DNA of 64,000 nt, from NCBI RefSeq assembly GCF_017641085.1, contig NZ_JAEPPI010000003.1:510894-574893 (forward strand). Reading direction: 5' to 3'. Positions within the stretch are counted from its first letter, which is position 1. Every line of letters starts with the position of its first letter. The position numbers and the translations under genes are program-made. Origin of the DNA: Gracilimonas sp. (lineage in GTDB: Bacteria > Bacteroidota > Rhodothermia > Balneolales > Balneolaceae). A model generated the notes under the pieces. It ran no database searches. It saw only the letters and a list, made by a program, of their open reading frames with translations, and was not told the DNA's origin. Positions 50,391 to 59,503 of the stretch are shown in pieces.

Positions 50391-50426
50391 AGCCGAAGTC
50401 CCTTCAGTGGGGCTTCGGTTTCTTAT
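50391..50426 (+). terminator. Rho-independent terminator after hsp20
   Basis: A stem of AGCCGAAG and CTTCGGTT (with an inner TCCC/GGGG pairing) lies 23 bases past the hsp20 stop and is followed by a T-rich run. Confidence 0.8.
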
Positions 50427-50529
50427 TTACATCTACAGAATTGTAAAGGTTTGTGGAAGCACACAATTTTAATAAGGTGACACGTTGTTAAGACCGCAAT
50501 CCATGAATAACAATTAAATCAGAGTAAAT

Positions 50530-52014
50530 ATGAGTACCACAGTAAAGAATATATTTGGGGTGGCCGCAGCGGTTGTTGTGTTGTTAGGTTTTAATCTTGC
50601 CATCGACAGCACTTCCGTAACCTTTTCGGATTCTACCAAAAATAAAGTAGAATCTGCTGAGGAAAAGCCGGTTGCTTCACTCAAAGATTTTAATGATGCC
50701 ATTGTTGATATCGCCGAAAACACAAATCCATCGGTTGTAACCATAACCACTAAGCGTGTGGAAGAAGTGCGGGTAATCAATCCTTTTTCACAGTTTTTTG
50801 GAAACCCCAGAGGTGACGGTGAAACCCGGGAGCGAGTTCAGCGTGGGTTAGGTTCAGGAGTGATTGTATCTGATGAAGGGTATATACTGACCAATAACCA
50901 TGTAATTGAACAAGCCGATGAAATACAGGTGCGTTTGTTTGATGGCAACGAAGTTGATGCCGAACTGATTGGCACAGACCCGCAAACCGACATCGCCGTA
51001 CTAAGAATAGATGTAGATAATCCACCGGCTGTTCCAATGGGCAACAGCGATGAATTAAAAGTAGGCTCATTTGTACTGGCAATTGGAAGTCCGCTTAGCG
51101 AGAATTTAGCACACACGGTATCTTTTGGAATCGTCTCTGCTAAGGGCCGGAATATTGGGTTGATCCAAAACCGACAGGAGCAATGGGTTGGTTATGAAGA
51201 TTTTATTCAGACGGATGCAGCCATCAATCCGGGTAACTCCGGCGGCGCCCTCATTGATATAAATGGAGAATTAGTAGGAATTAATTCGGCTATTGCATCC
51301 CGATCCGGTGGAAATGACGGCATTGGATTTACCATCCCCATCAACCTGGCAAAACGAATTATGAACGATCTGGTTGATGATGGCGAAGTTTCCAGAGGGT
51401 ATCTGGGAATGTACATGGCCGGAGAAGTAGATCAAACGATGGCACGTGGACTGGGACTTGGGGATATCCGGGGAATCATGGTAGGTCGTGTTGATGAAGA
51501 CGGGCCTGCGGATAAAGCCGGTTTACAGGAAAAAGATATCATCGTATCATTGAACGGAGAAAAGGTCAAAGACTGGGCCAGTTTCCGAACCAGAATTGCT
51601 TCTTTCAAACCGGGAGATGAAATTGCCCTGGGTATTATCCGTGATGAAGATAATATGACGCTGGACGTTACGTTAGGAAAACGTCCTCAGGAACAAACAG
51701 CTTCTATCGCCCCTCAAAATAAAGAAGAGATGGACGAGCGACTTGGCTTTACGGTACGGGAGCTGTCATCTGAAATTCGCAGACAGCTCAATATTGAAAA
51801 CGAAACCGAAGGAGTTGTTGTTCTGGAAGTGAGAGATGGCAGTAATGCTTACGAAAGAGGGCTCAGATCCCGGGACATTATTACCGAAGTTGGCAGAACA
51901 CCTATTGATTCAACAAAAGATTTTTACGAACAGCTTGAAGATTTAGAAACTGATGTTGTTCTTTTGACCATTAAAAGAAATGATTTGGAACAATACATCG
52001 CTTTCGAGATATAA
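50530..52014 (+). CDS. Periplasmic serine protease, HtrA/DegP-DegQ family
   Basis: This 494-residue protease/chaperone has an N-terminal membrane segment (residues 6-25) as anchor or signal, a trypsin-like domain with H124, D154 and S237 (NPGNSGGALID), and two PDZ domains (about 265-375 and 400-490). It degrades misfolded envelope proteins. It sits between hsp20 and clpB, with its own terminator unit. Confidence 0.93.
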   Translation: MSTTVKNIFGVAAAVVVLLGFNLAIDSTSVTFSDSTKNKVESAEEKPVASLKDFNDAIVDIAENTNPSVVTITTKRVEEVRVINPFSQFFGNPRGDGETRERVQRGLGSGVIVSDEGYILTNNHVIEQADEIQVRLFDGNEVDAELIGTDPQTDIAVLRIDVDNPPAVPMGNSDELKVGSFVLAIGSPLSENLAHTVSFGIVSAKGRNIGLIQNRQEQWVGYEDFIQTDAAINPGNSGGALIDINGELVGINSAIASRSGGNDGIGFTIPINLAKRIMNDLVDDGEVSRGYLGMYMAGEVDQTMARGLGLGDIRGIMVGRVDEDGPADKAGLQEKDIIVSLNGEKVKDWASFRTRIASFKPGDEIALGIIRDEDNMTLDVTLGKRPQEQTASIAPQNKEEMDERLGFTVRELSSEIRRQLNIENETEGVVVLEVRDGSNAYERGLRSRDIITEVGRTPIDSTKDFYEQLEDLETDVVLLTIKRNDLEQYIAFEI

Positions 52015-52029
52015 ATGTAATCGAAGCAT

Positions 52030-52088
52030 AGATTTTTGTACCCCGAAAACCCAAACCTTGATCCCTGATACGGATCAGGGTTTTTATT
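52030..52088 (+). terminator. Rho-independent terminator after htrA, repeat copy 1
   Basis: A perfect 7-bp stem (CCCTGAT 52063-52069, loop ACGG, ATCAGGG 52074-52080) is followed by TTTTTATT. The preceding bases (TTTGTACCCCGAAAA, CCCAAACC) recur in a second copy 160 bases downstream. Confidence 0.9.
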
Positions 52089-52197
52089 CCGGGTCGGGAA
52101 CTATAACCGACTCAAAACGTGTTTTCCATTTACCAAAAATTACACGGATACTTTGTTAACATTTTGTATCTTATAGCATAAGATTTTAGAAAAGAAT
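52089..52197. other. Spacer between the two terminator-like copies
   Basis: This 109-base stretch has no ORF. It is AT-rich at its 3' end, with TTGTTAACATTTTGTATC followed by TTATAGCATAAG. These could hold a promoter for a short transcript ending at the second terminator copy, but a clear -35/-10 pair at normal spacing is not seen. Confidence 0.3.
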
Positions 52198-52252
52198 TTG
52201 TACCCCGAAAAACCCAAACCCTGAACTCTGATACAGTTCGGGGTTTTTTATT
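52198..52252 (+). terminator. Terminator-like unit, repeat copy 2 (possible short RNA)
   Basis: This unit repeats the first (TTTGTACCCCGAAAA, CCCAAACC, then a stem and T-run). The stem is CCCTGAACT 52219-52227 with AGTTCGGGG 52235-52243, followed by TTTTTTA. In this copy ACCCCGAA (52202-52209) can instead pair with TTCGGGGT (52237-52244), so two folds compete. There is no coding gene ending here, so it may terminate a small RNA. Confidence 0.7.
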
Positions 52253-52527
52253 TTAAGCAATTTCAGGGGGATAGCATCTACTTCAATAGAATATGAGCTT
52301 CCATTAAATGACAAGTAGAGCTGATGTTATTGCACGCACAGCAATCACCGGTTTGAGTTGATTTCTAATACTGATGCTCTTCTGTTCCTGTCTATATGTA
52401 GCTTCTCAAAAAAATGAACTGCAGCCATTACCCTTCAAATTCATTTTCGTCCTGCAATTCTGTCAATAAAATTTCGTAGGCACGATTTTGGTTTTTATTC
52501 AGGTAGAAAAGAAAAAAGGAGATTGAC
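52253..52527. other. Upstream region of clpB
   Basis: No ORF is present. It contains CTGTC words at 52388 and 52460. AGGCACGATTTTGGT at 52478-52492 keeps the -24 element of a sigma-54 promoter but has a poor -12 element (TGGT, not TTGC). A ribosome site AAGGAGA lies close before the clpB ATG. No CIRCE inverted repeat is seen. Confidence 0.4.
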
Positions 52528-55167
52528 ATGAATCTGAATAAATTTACACTGAAAGCGCAGGAGGCTGTACAAAAAGCACTTGAGCTGGCCCAAAGCTACA
52601 ACAACCAAGCCGTTGAACCTGCCCATATTTTAAAAGCATTTCTGAGTGACCAAGAGAGCATAGTAAATACATTGTTGAGCAAATTGGGGGCAAACCCGTC
52701 GGCTATTGAGAACGTGGTGGAAACAACCCTGGACCGGCTTCCAAAAGTTCAGGGTGCTTCCGTTTCAGGTCAGTATTTATCCAATACGAGTAAAGAACTT
52801 TTTGATGTTGCCCAGAAAGAAGGAAATAAGCTGGGCGATGAATACATCAGTTCCGAACACGTATTAATTGGAATGACGACCGTAAAAGGGGAGATCGCGA
52901 ATCTGTTGAAAGATCAGAGCGTGACCAAAGAGAACATTCTGAAAGTGTTGAAGGATGTCCGTGGCAATCAAACCGTGGACGATCCGAATGCTGAAAGCCG
53001 GTATGGGGCCCTGAAGAAATACGCCCGCGACCTCAATGACCTGGCCGAAAAGAATAAGCTGGATCCCGTTATTGGCCGGGATCAGGAAATCCGGCGCGTA
53101 ATGCAAATTCTTACCCGCCGAACAAAGAATAACCCCGTTTTAATTGGTGAACCCGGTGTAGGTAAAACAGCTATCGCTGAAGGCATGGCTTTGAGAATAG
53201 TTCGTGGGGATGTTCCTGAAGGACTTAAAACCAAACGAATTGTAGCCCTCGATATGGGCTCGCTGGTAGCAGGTACAAAATTCCGTGGTGAGTTTGAAGA
53301 ACGACTGAAAGCGGTAGTGAAAGATGTATCGGATTCTGACGGTGAAATCATTTTGTTTATTGATGAGATTCATACCCTGGTTGGAGCCGGTGCCACCGAG
53401 GGCGCCATGGATGCTGCCAACATTCTGAAGCCGGCGCTTGCCCGGGGCGAACTTCACGCCATCGGGGCCACTACGCTCGATGAATACCGCAAGTACATTG
53501 AGAAAGACAAAGCGTTGGAACGGCGACTACAAACTGTGTTGGTGGGCGAACCTTCTGTTGAAGATACGGTTTCGATTCTCCGCGGATTGCAGGAGCGTTA
53601 TGAAGTACATCACGGTGTTCGGATAACCGACTCGGCCGTGGTAGCTGCAGCCGAGCTTTCCCACCGATATATCGGAGATCGTTTTCTCCCGGATAAAGCT
53701 ATTGACCTGATTGATGAGGCCGCTTCCCGGTTACGGCTTCAGATTGATTCCCTTCCGGAAGAACTGGATGCCCTGGAACGCCAAATCCGTCAGTTAGAAA
53801 TTGAGCGGGAGGCATTAAAACGGGAAAAAGATCAATCCAAAATGAAAGGGATTGAGAAAGAGCTCGCCGATCTGGAAGAAGATCGAAAATCGATGCGGGT
53901 GCAATGGGAGCAGGAACGCGAACTGATCCAAAGGGTGAGAGAGCTGAAGCAAGCCATTGACACGGCCCGAAACGAAGCCGATAAAGCTGAGCGACAGGGG
54001 AACTATGAAAAAGTAGCTGAATTACGCTATGGAACAATCACCCAGCTTGAGAATGAACTGCAGGAGTCGCAAAAGAAACTGGATGACATGCAGGAAAATC
54101 AGTCTTTGCTGAAAGAGGAGGTGGATGCGGAAGACATCGCCGATATCGTTGCACGCTGGACCGGCATTCCGGTTCGGAAGATGCTACAAAGTGAACGTAA
54201 GAAACTGCTGCAGTTGGAAGAAGAACTACATAAGCGGGTAATCGGCCAAGATAAAGCAATTGAAGCTGTATCTCATGCTGTTCGGCGTTCGCGGGCCGGA
54301 CTTCAGGATGAACAGAAACCGATTGGCTCCTTCTTCTTTCTCGGGTCAACCGGTGTGGGTAAAACCGAGCTTGCCCGTTCGCTGGCAGATTTTTTGTTCA
54401 ACGACGAAAATGCCATGATTCGAATCGATATGAGTGAGTACATGGAGAAGCACAGCGTAAGCCGTTTGGTGGGAGCTCCTCCGGGATATGTAGGCTACGA
54501 CGAGGGTGGACAGCTTACGGAGGCCGCACGTCGACATCCTTATTCGGTTATTCTGCTGGACGAAATCGAAAAAGCACACGCGGATGTATTCAACATTCTG
54601 CTGCAGGTACTGGATGAAGGCCGCCTGACTGATAACAAAGGTGTTACGGTGGATTTCAAAAATACGATCATCATTATGACGTCGAATATTGGTTCGCACC
54701 TGATTTCCAATGAGATTGAGAAAACCGGTGGCAATATGAGTGATGAGAAATACGAAGAGCTTCAAAACAAACTGATTGAGCAGCTGAAGCAAACCATCCG
54801 GCCGGAGTTTTTGAACCGAGTGGACGATACCATTGTATTTCATCCGCTGGGTCAGGAACACATCCGAGCCATTGTGGATATTCAGCTTCGAAGAGTGCAC
54901 GAAATGCTCCGGAAGAGTGAAGTGACCCTTGATGTATCTGATACTGTCAAAGACTGGCTGGCTGTCCGGGGATATGACCCGGTGTATGGAGCGCGTCCGC
55001 TGAAGCGGGTGATTCAACAGAATATCACCAATAAACTGGCCACGAAATTAATCAGCCGTGAAGAAGAAGGCCCGGTTCATTACGAGGCCACCATCAACAA
55101 AGCAAAAGATGGCATCGACTTTGCCGAAGTTCTGGATGATGTAGAAGCCTGGGCGGAAGAGGATTGA
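52528..55167 (+). CDS. clpB: ATP-dependent disaggregase ClpB
   Basis: This 879-residue Hsp100 protein has an N-terminal substrate domain, AAA-1 with Walker [10 protein letters not shown] near 208, a coiled-coil middle domain (about 410-530) and AAA-2 with GSTGVGKTE near 606. It pulls proteins out of aggregates with DnaK. The start has a good ribosome site (AAGGAGA). The stop is at the edge of an AT-rich inverted repeat. Confidence 0.96.
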   Translation: MNLNKFTLKAQEAVQKALELAQSYNNQAVEPAHILKAFLSDQESIVNTLLSKLGANPSAIENVVETTLDRLPKVQGASVSGQYLSNTSKELFDVAQKEGNKLGDEYISSEHVLIGMTTVKGEIANLLKDQSVTKENILKVLKDVRGNQTVDDPNAESRYGALKKYARDLNDLAEKNKLDPVIGRDQEIRRVMQILTRRTKNNPVLIGEPGVGKTAIAEGMALRIVRGDVPEGLKTKRIVALDMGSLVAGTKFRGEFEERLKAVVKDVSDSDGEIILFIDEIHTLVGAGATEGAMDAANILKPALARGELHAIGATTLDEYRKYIEKDKALERRLQTVLVGEPSVEDTVSILRGLQERYEVHHGVRITDSAVVAAAELSHRYIGDRFLPDKAIDLIDEAASRLRLQIDSLPEELDALERQIRQLEIEREALKREKDQSKMKGIEKELADLEEDRKSMRVQWEQERELIQRVRELKQAIDTARNEADKAERQGNYEKVAELRYGTITQLENELQESQKKLDDMQENQSLLKEEVDAEDIADIVARWTGIPVRKMLQSERKKLLQLEEELHKRVIGQDKAIEAVSHAVRRSRAGLQDEQKPIGSFFFLGSTGVGKTELARSLADFLFNDENAMIRIDMSEYMEKHSVSRLVGAPPGYVGYDEGGQLTEAARRHPYSVILLDEIEKAHADVFNILLQVLDEGRLTDNKGVTVDFKNTIIIMTSNIGSHLISNEIEKTGGNMSDEKYEELQNKLIEQLKQTIRPEFLNRVDDTIVFHPLGQEHIRAIVDIQLRRVHEMLRKSEVTLDVSDTVKDWLAVRGYDPVYGARPLKRVIQQNITNKLATKLISREEEGPVHYEATINKAKDGIDFAEVLDDVEAWAEED

Positions 55168-55252
55168 AAATTTAAAATTAAGAATTAAAAATTGGGTTGG
55201 GAGTTCTTGACCACCCAATTTTTAATTTTAAATTCTTAATTTTGAATTCCAG
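55165..55252. repeat. AT-rich inverted tandem repeat between clpB and the VOC gene
   Basis: The left arm (about 55165-55199) is made of words like AAATTAA and ends AAAAATTGGGT; the right arm (about 55213-55252) is its complement (ACCCAATTTTTAA...), with one extra 7-base unit. The loop is about 14 bases. It fills the gap between convergent stops at 55167 and 55254, and its left edge includes the clpB stop. Confidence 0.8.
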
Positions 55253-55253
55253 C

Positions 55254-55676
55254 TTAGCTGGACAAATTAGTCTCGCCCTTAATTTTCTCATACTCTTCAT
55301 CGTTTGGTTCCCAGAGTTCGATTTTGTAGCCATTGGGATCCATAATCCAGCCGAACTTGCCGTATTCGTAAACTTCCATTTCTCCTATAATTTCCACGCC
55401 TTCCTCTTCAAGAACCTTAAGCAGCTCTTCCAGGTTATCTACCCGGTAATTAACCATTGCGTCTTTTTTGCTGGGATTGGTGTATTCGGTGTTTTCATCA
55501 AACATGCTCCAGGCGGTGTAGCCCTTCTTATCCGGGTTTTCGGCATGTCGCCACTCAAAGGTGCCGCCATACTTTCCGCTTTTAATACCCAGATGGTCCC
55601 GGTACCAATCTCTTGTGGCATCGGGATCTTTAGCTTTCAAAAATACGCCACCAATTCCGGTTACTCGCTTTTTCAT
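55254..55676 (-). CDS. VOC family protein (glyoxalase/dioxygenase fold)
   Basis: This 140-residue protein matches the vicinal oxygen chelate fold (GIGGVFLKAKDPDATRDWYRDHLGI; GEMEVYEYGKFGWIMDPNGYKIELWEP). The C-terminal acid in EL(W)E is a usual metal ligand. It could bind a metal and act as an isomerase, dioxygenase or resistance protein; the reaction is unknown. A second VOC gene is upstream on the same strand. Confidence 0.85.
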   Translation of the reverse strand: MKKRVTGIGGVFLKAKDPDATRDWYRDHLGIKSGKYGGTFEWRHAENPDKKGYTAWSMFDENTEYTNPSKKDAMVNYRVDNLEELLKVLEEEGVEIIGEMEVYEYGKFGWIMDPNGYKIELWEPNDEEYEKIKGETNLSS

Positions 55677-55690
55677 AGATTTTGATTTTT

Positions 55691-55772
55691 AGCTGTTAGC
55701 TTTCGGCCTTCAGCTTTCAGTTTATGTCTCTGAAAAAAACTGAAAGCTGTTTACTGATGGCTGAAAGCTAAC
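55691..55772. repeat. Inverted tandem repeat between the two VOC genes
   Basis: The left arm (55691-55723) contains words AGCTGTT, AGCTTTC and GGCCTTC. The right arm (55737-55772) holds AAACTGAAAGCTG and GGCTGAAAGCTAAC, which complement them imperfectly. It ends four bases before the stop of the second VOC gene (55776), so it lies at that gene's 3' end. Confidence 0.75.
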
Positions 55773-55775
55773 TTA

Positions 55776-56126
55776 TTAATCGTTATGCTGGTCAAATAAA
55801 ATCTGGTTTCCATCCGGGTCTTCGATGCAAAAGTGGCACGGACCTTTATCCTCGTGGATGGAATCTGACTCCATCAGGAATGTAACCTCCTTTTCCTTTA
55901 AATCTTTATAGACACTTCGGGCATCTGTTGGGTTAAAGGTGATGATATTTTCCTCAAACATATCCTGGAATAAACCGATCAGAGAATTTCCCTTCTTCAT
56001 AATAATCCAGTTGTTCTCGATGGGGCCGGTACCTTCAACCGGTTCAAACCCCAGTTTTTCATAAAATGCTTTAGAGGCATGGATGTCTTTAACTGCAAGT
56101 GAAAGAGAGTGATTATTAGGATTCAT
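55776..56126 (-). CDS. VOC family protein (bleomycin-resistance/glyoxalase type)
   Basis: This 116-residue single-domain VOC protein begins SLAVKDIHASKAFYEKLGFEPV and ends CHFCIEDPDGNQILFDQHND, the usual fold ends with a possible metal ligand. It is a different subfamily from the neighbouring VOC gene. It starts 15 bases after the DUF1801 stop and is part of a same-strand set with that gene and DUF4199. Confidence 0.85.
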   Translation of the reverse strand: MNPNNHSLSLAVKDIHASKAFYEKLGFEPVEGTGPIENNWIIMKKGNSLIGLFQDMFEENIITFNPTDARSVYKDLKEKEVTFLMESDSIHEDKGPCHFCIEDPDGNQILFDQHND

Positions 56127-56141
56127 GATAATGTGGTTTCG

Positions 56142-56597
56142 TTAACTTTTAATGTTCTTTTCGTAAAGCTCGATCCATTCCTTGGGTGTCATTTTTCCCG
56201 CCAGCTCGCCTATCAATTCGTAGGGAATGTGATCCGGATTTCGAAAACGGATACAACTTTTGCCCATATCGAGCTTGGTTTTTACGTGTTTGGGATACTC
56301 TCCCTTAAACCAGTTCATGAGTTCATCATCAGCATAAATGCCGGAGTGGTACACCGCAATATGATTCTTTTGAGAAGCAATATTTATAAAGGGCAGAGGA
56401 AGCTCCGGCGCTACGTGGTATCCATTCGGGTACAGCGAATGGGGCACAACATAACCAATCATCCCGTAGCTCATTTGTTCTTTGAACCCTTCAGGCAGGT
56501 TTTTACTAATAACCGATCGAAGTTTTTTGATGGGTTCTTTACGTTCTTCGGGGATTTTTTGAATGTATTCTTCAGGACTGTCGGCTTCAATTTTCAT
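56142..56597 (-). CDS. DUF1801 domain protein
   Basis: This 151-residue protein matches DUF1801 (YdhG-like): SPEEYIQKIPEERKEPIKKLRSVI, then SYGMIGYVVP and the C-terminal SCIRFRNPDHIPYELIGELAG. The fold is a small alpha/beta sandwich of unknown role; no catalytic site is known. It lies 18 bases after the DUF4199 gene and is probably in the same transcript. Confidence 0.85.
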   Translation of the reverse strand: MKIEADSPEEYIQKIPEERKEPIKKLRSVISKNLPEGFKEQMSYGMIGYVVPHSLYPNGYHVAPELPLPFINIASQKNHIAVYHSGIYADDELMNWFKGEYPKHVKTKLDMGKSCIRFRNPDHIPYELIGELAGKMTPKEWIELYEKNIKS

Positions 56598-56615
56598 AGC
56601 TTTTCTTGTTGAATT

Positions 56616-57176
56616 TTAAATTGCGGACGCATCCGGGTTCATATTTTCTTCGGTTGGCATAAAGGTGCTCTTTCGCAATAAAGCTGCACTAATCAGTGAA
56701 ATAATCAAACCGACAGGCAGAATTTCTGACAGCGTTAAGAGGACACGGAAAAACGGGTTTTCATACATATCAGAATAGAACTGTATTTGTTCTTCCATTT
56801 CCGCTATCGCTTCATCAGATGCGCCATCAGCTTCCATGTTTTCAATAACGGAAGTTGAATAGGTTTCGATGAAGTTGACATCAGAGGTTTGGAGGTAAAT
56901 TTCCCATCCGCCCACATAGAAAGCACTGGCAACCAACGCGATATATAATCCTGCCAAAAATGCTTTTCCGAATTTGATTACGCCGCCCAGGTAGTTATCC
57001 CGATATTGTTTTATTCCCACAAAGATCATGGACAGAGCAATGATCATAACCAAATAGCCAATCCACTCCGAATTGGCGTGCATCATTTCATCTCCCGCAA
57101 GGTTGGTGAGGAGGGTAGCGATGAACAAGTTAATCAGCCCGGCAAGAATGCCGAATGTGAGTATAATTTTTGACAT
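56616..57176 (-). CDS. DUF4199 family membrane protein
   Basis: This 186-residue protein has four transmembrane segments (about 5-25, 37-54, 68-90 and 143-166) and a soluble stretch between the third and fourth. It matches the DUF4199 family, which is widespread in Bacteroidota. It heads the DUF4199-DUF1801-VOC set. Function is unknown. Confidence 0.85.
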   Translation of the reverse strand: MSKIILTFGILAGLINLFIATLLTNLAGDEMMHANSEWIGYLVMIIALSMIFVGIKQYRDNYLGGVIKFGKAFLAGLYIALVASAFYVGGWEIYLQTSDVNFIETYSTSVIENMEADGASDEAIAEMEEQIQFYSDMYENPFFRVLLTLSEILPVGLIISLISAALLRKSTFMPTEENMNPDASAI

Positions 57177-57407
57177 ATTGTGAGATGCTTGGTTTAAAGT
57201 GCAGCTCCAAGTAAGTGAAATTGAAAAAGGAATGCATCACCCGAAAGTATGATTTTGATATTTTAGGGAAAAAACCCCTGTAAATAGTAATGCGTAGGAA
57301 TATTTTTCTTAGAAATCGAAATCGATCGCAATTTGTTAATCAAATATTCATGATTGATGGGTACCTATAAGTACTTACTCAATCGAAGAACTCTAAGCCT
57401 CGAAGCA

Positions 57408-59006
57408 ATGGGAAATAACGTGGATTTATCGAAACATAAAATTTCAGTAGAAAATATCATCAGGAACCCGGCTCCTGCAAAATTCTATGAGGATGCCATC
57501 AAATTCGATCCCGGTTCTGCGGTATCAGAGTCGGGTGCTTTGGTTGTTCGTTCAGGGAAAAGAACGGGGCGAAGTCCGGCCGACAAGCGGGTTGTGAAAA
57601 CTCCCGGAGTTGAAAAGGAAGTATGGTGGGGTAATGTGAATATTGCGCTGGATGAACACACCTTTAACATCAACCATCAAAGAGCCACCGATTACCTGAA
57701 TACCCGGGAGCGGCTGTATATAGTTGATGGTTTTGCAGGGTGGGATCCCAACTATCGCCTCAAAGTCCGGATTATTGCAGAGCGCCCGTATCATGGATTG
57801 TTTATGCATAATATGTTGATCCGGCCAACGGCCGAGGAGCTGGAAAACTTTGGAGAGCCTGATTTTGTAGTCTATAACGCCGGTAAATTTCCTGCAAACC
57901 GTTTTACTGAAGGAATGACCTCCGATGCCAGTGTAGATGTGAACTTTGAGAAAGGCGAAATGGTGATTCTGGGAACCGAATATGCCGGGGAGATGAAGAA
58001 AGGAATCTTTACCGTAATGCATTACCTGATGCCTAAGAAAGATGTACTATCCATGCACTGTTCGGCAAACGAAGGGGAGAAACCCGAAGATGTAGCGCTC
58101 TTCTTTGGTTTATCCGGAACCGGAAAAACCACACTTTCGGCTGACAATAGCCGCAAACTGATAGGCGATGATGAACACTGCTGGAGTGAAGACGGCGTGT
58201 TTAATATCGAAGGGGGTTGCTATGCAAAAACCATCAACCTCTCTGAGGAAAAAGAGCCTGAGATATATAATGCCATCAAGTTCGGAACGGTGCTGGAGAA
58301 TGTGGGCTATGATGCGAATACCCGTAAAGTGGATTACGATGATGTTTCCATCACTCAAAACACCCGGGCTTCGTATCCTATCGACTTTATCTCAAATTCC
58401 AAAATCCCATGCACAGCCGGACATCCTAAAAACATCATCTTTTTGACTTATGATGCCTTCGGTGTATTGCCTCCGGTAAGCAAGCTGTCTCCTGAGCAGG
58501 CTATGTACCACTTTATCAGTGGATATACCGCCAAAGTTGCCGGAACCGAAATGGGTGTTACAGAGCCTGAAGCTACATTTTCTGCCTGTTTTGGAGCAGC
58601 TTTCCTGGTATGGCCACCGTCTAAATATGCCGAAATGCTCGCGGAGAAAATGAGAACTCATAATGCCAAAGCCTGGCTGGTGAATACCGGAATTACCGGC
58701 GGAGCCTATGGCAAAGGCGGAGAGCGCATCAATCTCAAAAATACACGTGCGATCATTAATGCCATTCATGAAGGTAAACTTGATAATGCCGATACGGTGC
58801 AAGACGAAGTGTTTGGTTTCAGGATTCCAACAAACTGCCCTGAAGTTCCTTCAGAAATACTACAGCCACGTAACTCCTGGAGCAATGCAGATGAGTATGA
58901 TGCACAGGCTCAAAAGCTTGGTAAGCTCTTCCGCAAAAACTTCGATAAGTATAAAGCAGAAAGCAGTGATGAAATCATAAACGCAGGACCAAAAGTCAGC
59001 GATTAA
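57408..59006 (+). CDS. pckA: Phosphoenolpyruvate carboxykinase (ATP)
   Basis: The ATG at 57408 gives 532 residues, close to the family; starts at 57354/57357 would add 17-18 residues of unconserved sequence. It has the ATP P-loop [13 protein letters not shown] near residue 235, the metal site GDDEHCW, and [18 protein letters not shown]. It converts oxaloacetate and ATP to PEP and CO2 for gluconeogenesis. A terminator follows. The opposing enzyme, ppc, is at 22946. Confidence 0.95.
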   Translation: MGNNVDLSKHKISVENIIRNPAPAKFYEDAIKFDPGSAVSESGALVVRSGKRTGRSPADKRVVKTPGVEKEVWWGNVNIALDEHTFNINHQRATDYLNTRERLYIVDGFAGWDPNYRLKVRIIAERPYHGLFMHNMLIRPTAEELENFGEPDFVVYNAGKFPANRFTEGMTSDASVDVNFEKGEMVILGTEYAGEMKKGIFTVMHYLMPKKDVLSMHCSANEGEKPEDVALFFGLSGTGKTTLSADNSRKLIGDDEHCWSEDGVFNIEGGCYAKTINLSEEKEPEIYNAIKFGTVLENVGYDANTRKVDYDDVSITQNTRASYPIDFISNSKIPCTAGHPKNIIFLTYDAFGVLPPVSKLSPEQAMYHFISGYTAKVAGTEMGVTEPEATFSACFGAAFLVWPPSKYAEMLAEKMRTHNAKAWLVNTGITGGAYGKGGERINLKNTRAIINAIHEGKLDNADTVQDEVFGFRIPTNCPEVPSEILQPRNSWSNADEYDAQAQKLGKLFRKNFDKYKAESSDEIINAGPKVSD

Positions 59007-59028
59007 TCAATTAATCCCTGGTAACTTC

Positions 59029-59063
59029 AATCCACCGGCTCGAATGGGGCGGTGGATTTTTTT
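59029..59063. terminator. Terminator between pckA and the LuxR-type gene
   Basis: A 9-bp stem (AATCCACCG 59029-59037 with CGGTGGATT 59050-59058) is followed by a run of T residues. It lies 22 bases past pckA and reads into the end of the convergent LuxR-type gene (stop 59062), so it may serve both directions. Confidence 0.85.
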
Positions 59064-59487
59064 ATGGGATGAGCTTTAACGAGCGGGCTTTTTTAACGGC
59101 CATGCTTCGGCGGCTTACTTCCAGTTTTTGGTAAACACTGGAAAGGTGTGTTTTCACCGTATTGATAGATATAAAAAGCTTATTGGCTATTTCCTGGTTA
59201 GAGTGACCTTTACCGAGATGCTCGAGGACATCAAGTTCGCGCTCGCTGATACCCAGCGACTTCAAGGCTTTTTTATTCCGTTTGAAGGAGGTTTTTTCAG
59301 ATTCCTGTGGTGCTTTTGCCGTTAGTTTTTTACCCAGCCAAATGCCTAATACGGTAAATAGAATGGCAATGGCAACGATATATACCGGAGTTGAAATGAT
59401 TTCTATCGTGTAGAAATATTCAATCGCTTCGACTACTAATACACCGGCAGCAAGTACAGCCCCGTAAATTAATACTGTTTTCTTCAT
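59062..59487 (-). CDS. Membrane-anchored LuxR-type transcription regulator
   Basis: This 141-residue protein has two N-terminal transmembrane helices (about 5-25 and 33-50), a short basic linker, and a LuxR/GerE helix-turn-helix (residues about 77-138; SERELDVLEHLGKGHSNQEIANKLFISINTVKTHLSSVY, broken here at SNQEIANKLF). There is no receiver or ligand domain. A DNA-binding domain held at the membrane is an uncommon layout. It starts 16 bases after the aminopeptidase stop and may be in its operon. Confidence 0.85.
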   Translation of the reverse strand: MKKTVLIYGAVLAAGVLVVEAIEYFYTIEIISTPVYIVAIAILFTVLGIWLGKKLTAKAPQESEKTSFKRNKKALKSLGISERELDVLEHLGKGHSNQEIANKLFISINTVKTHLSSVYQKLEVSRRSMAVKKARSLKLIP

Positions 59488-59503
59488 CCTTAAATTTGAT
59501 ATG

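Noticed and set aside
52253-52527. CIRCE or HrcA operator before clpB
   Set aside because: No TTAGCACTC-N9-GAGTGCTAA type inverted repeat is present.
54346-55017. Long reverse-strand frame inside clpB
   Set aside because: It is a shadow frame of a well-conserved gene, with no start context and no recognisable domain.
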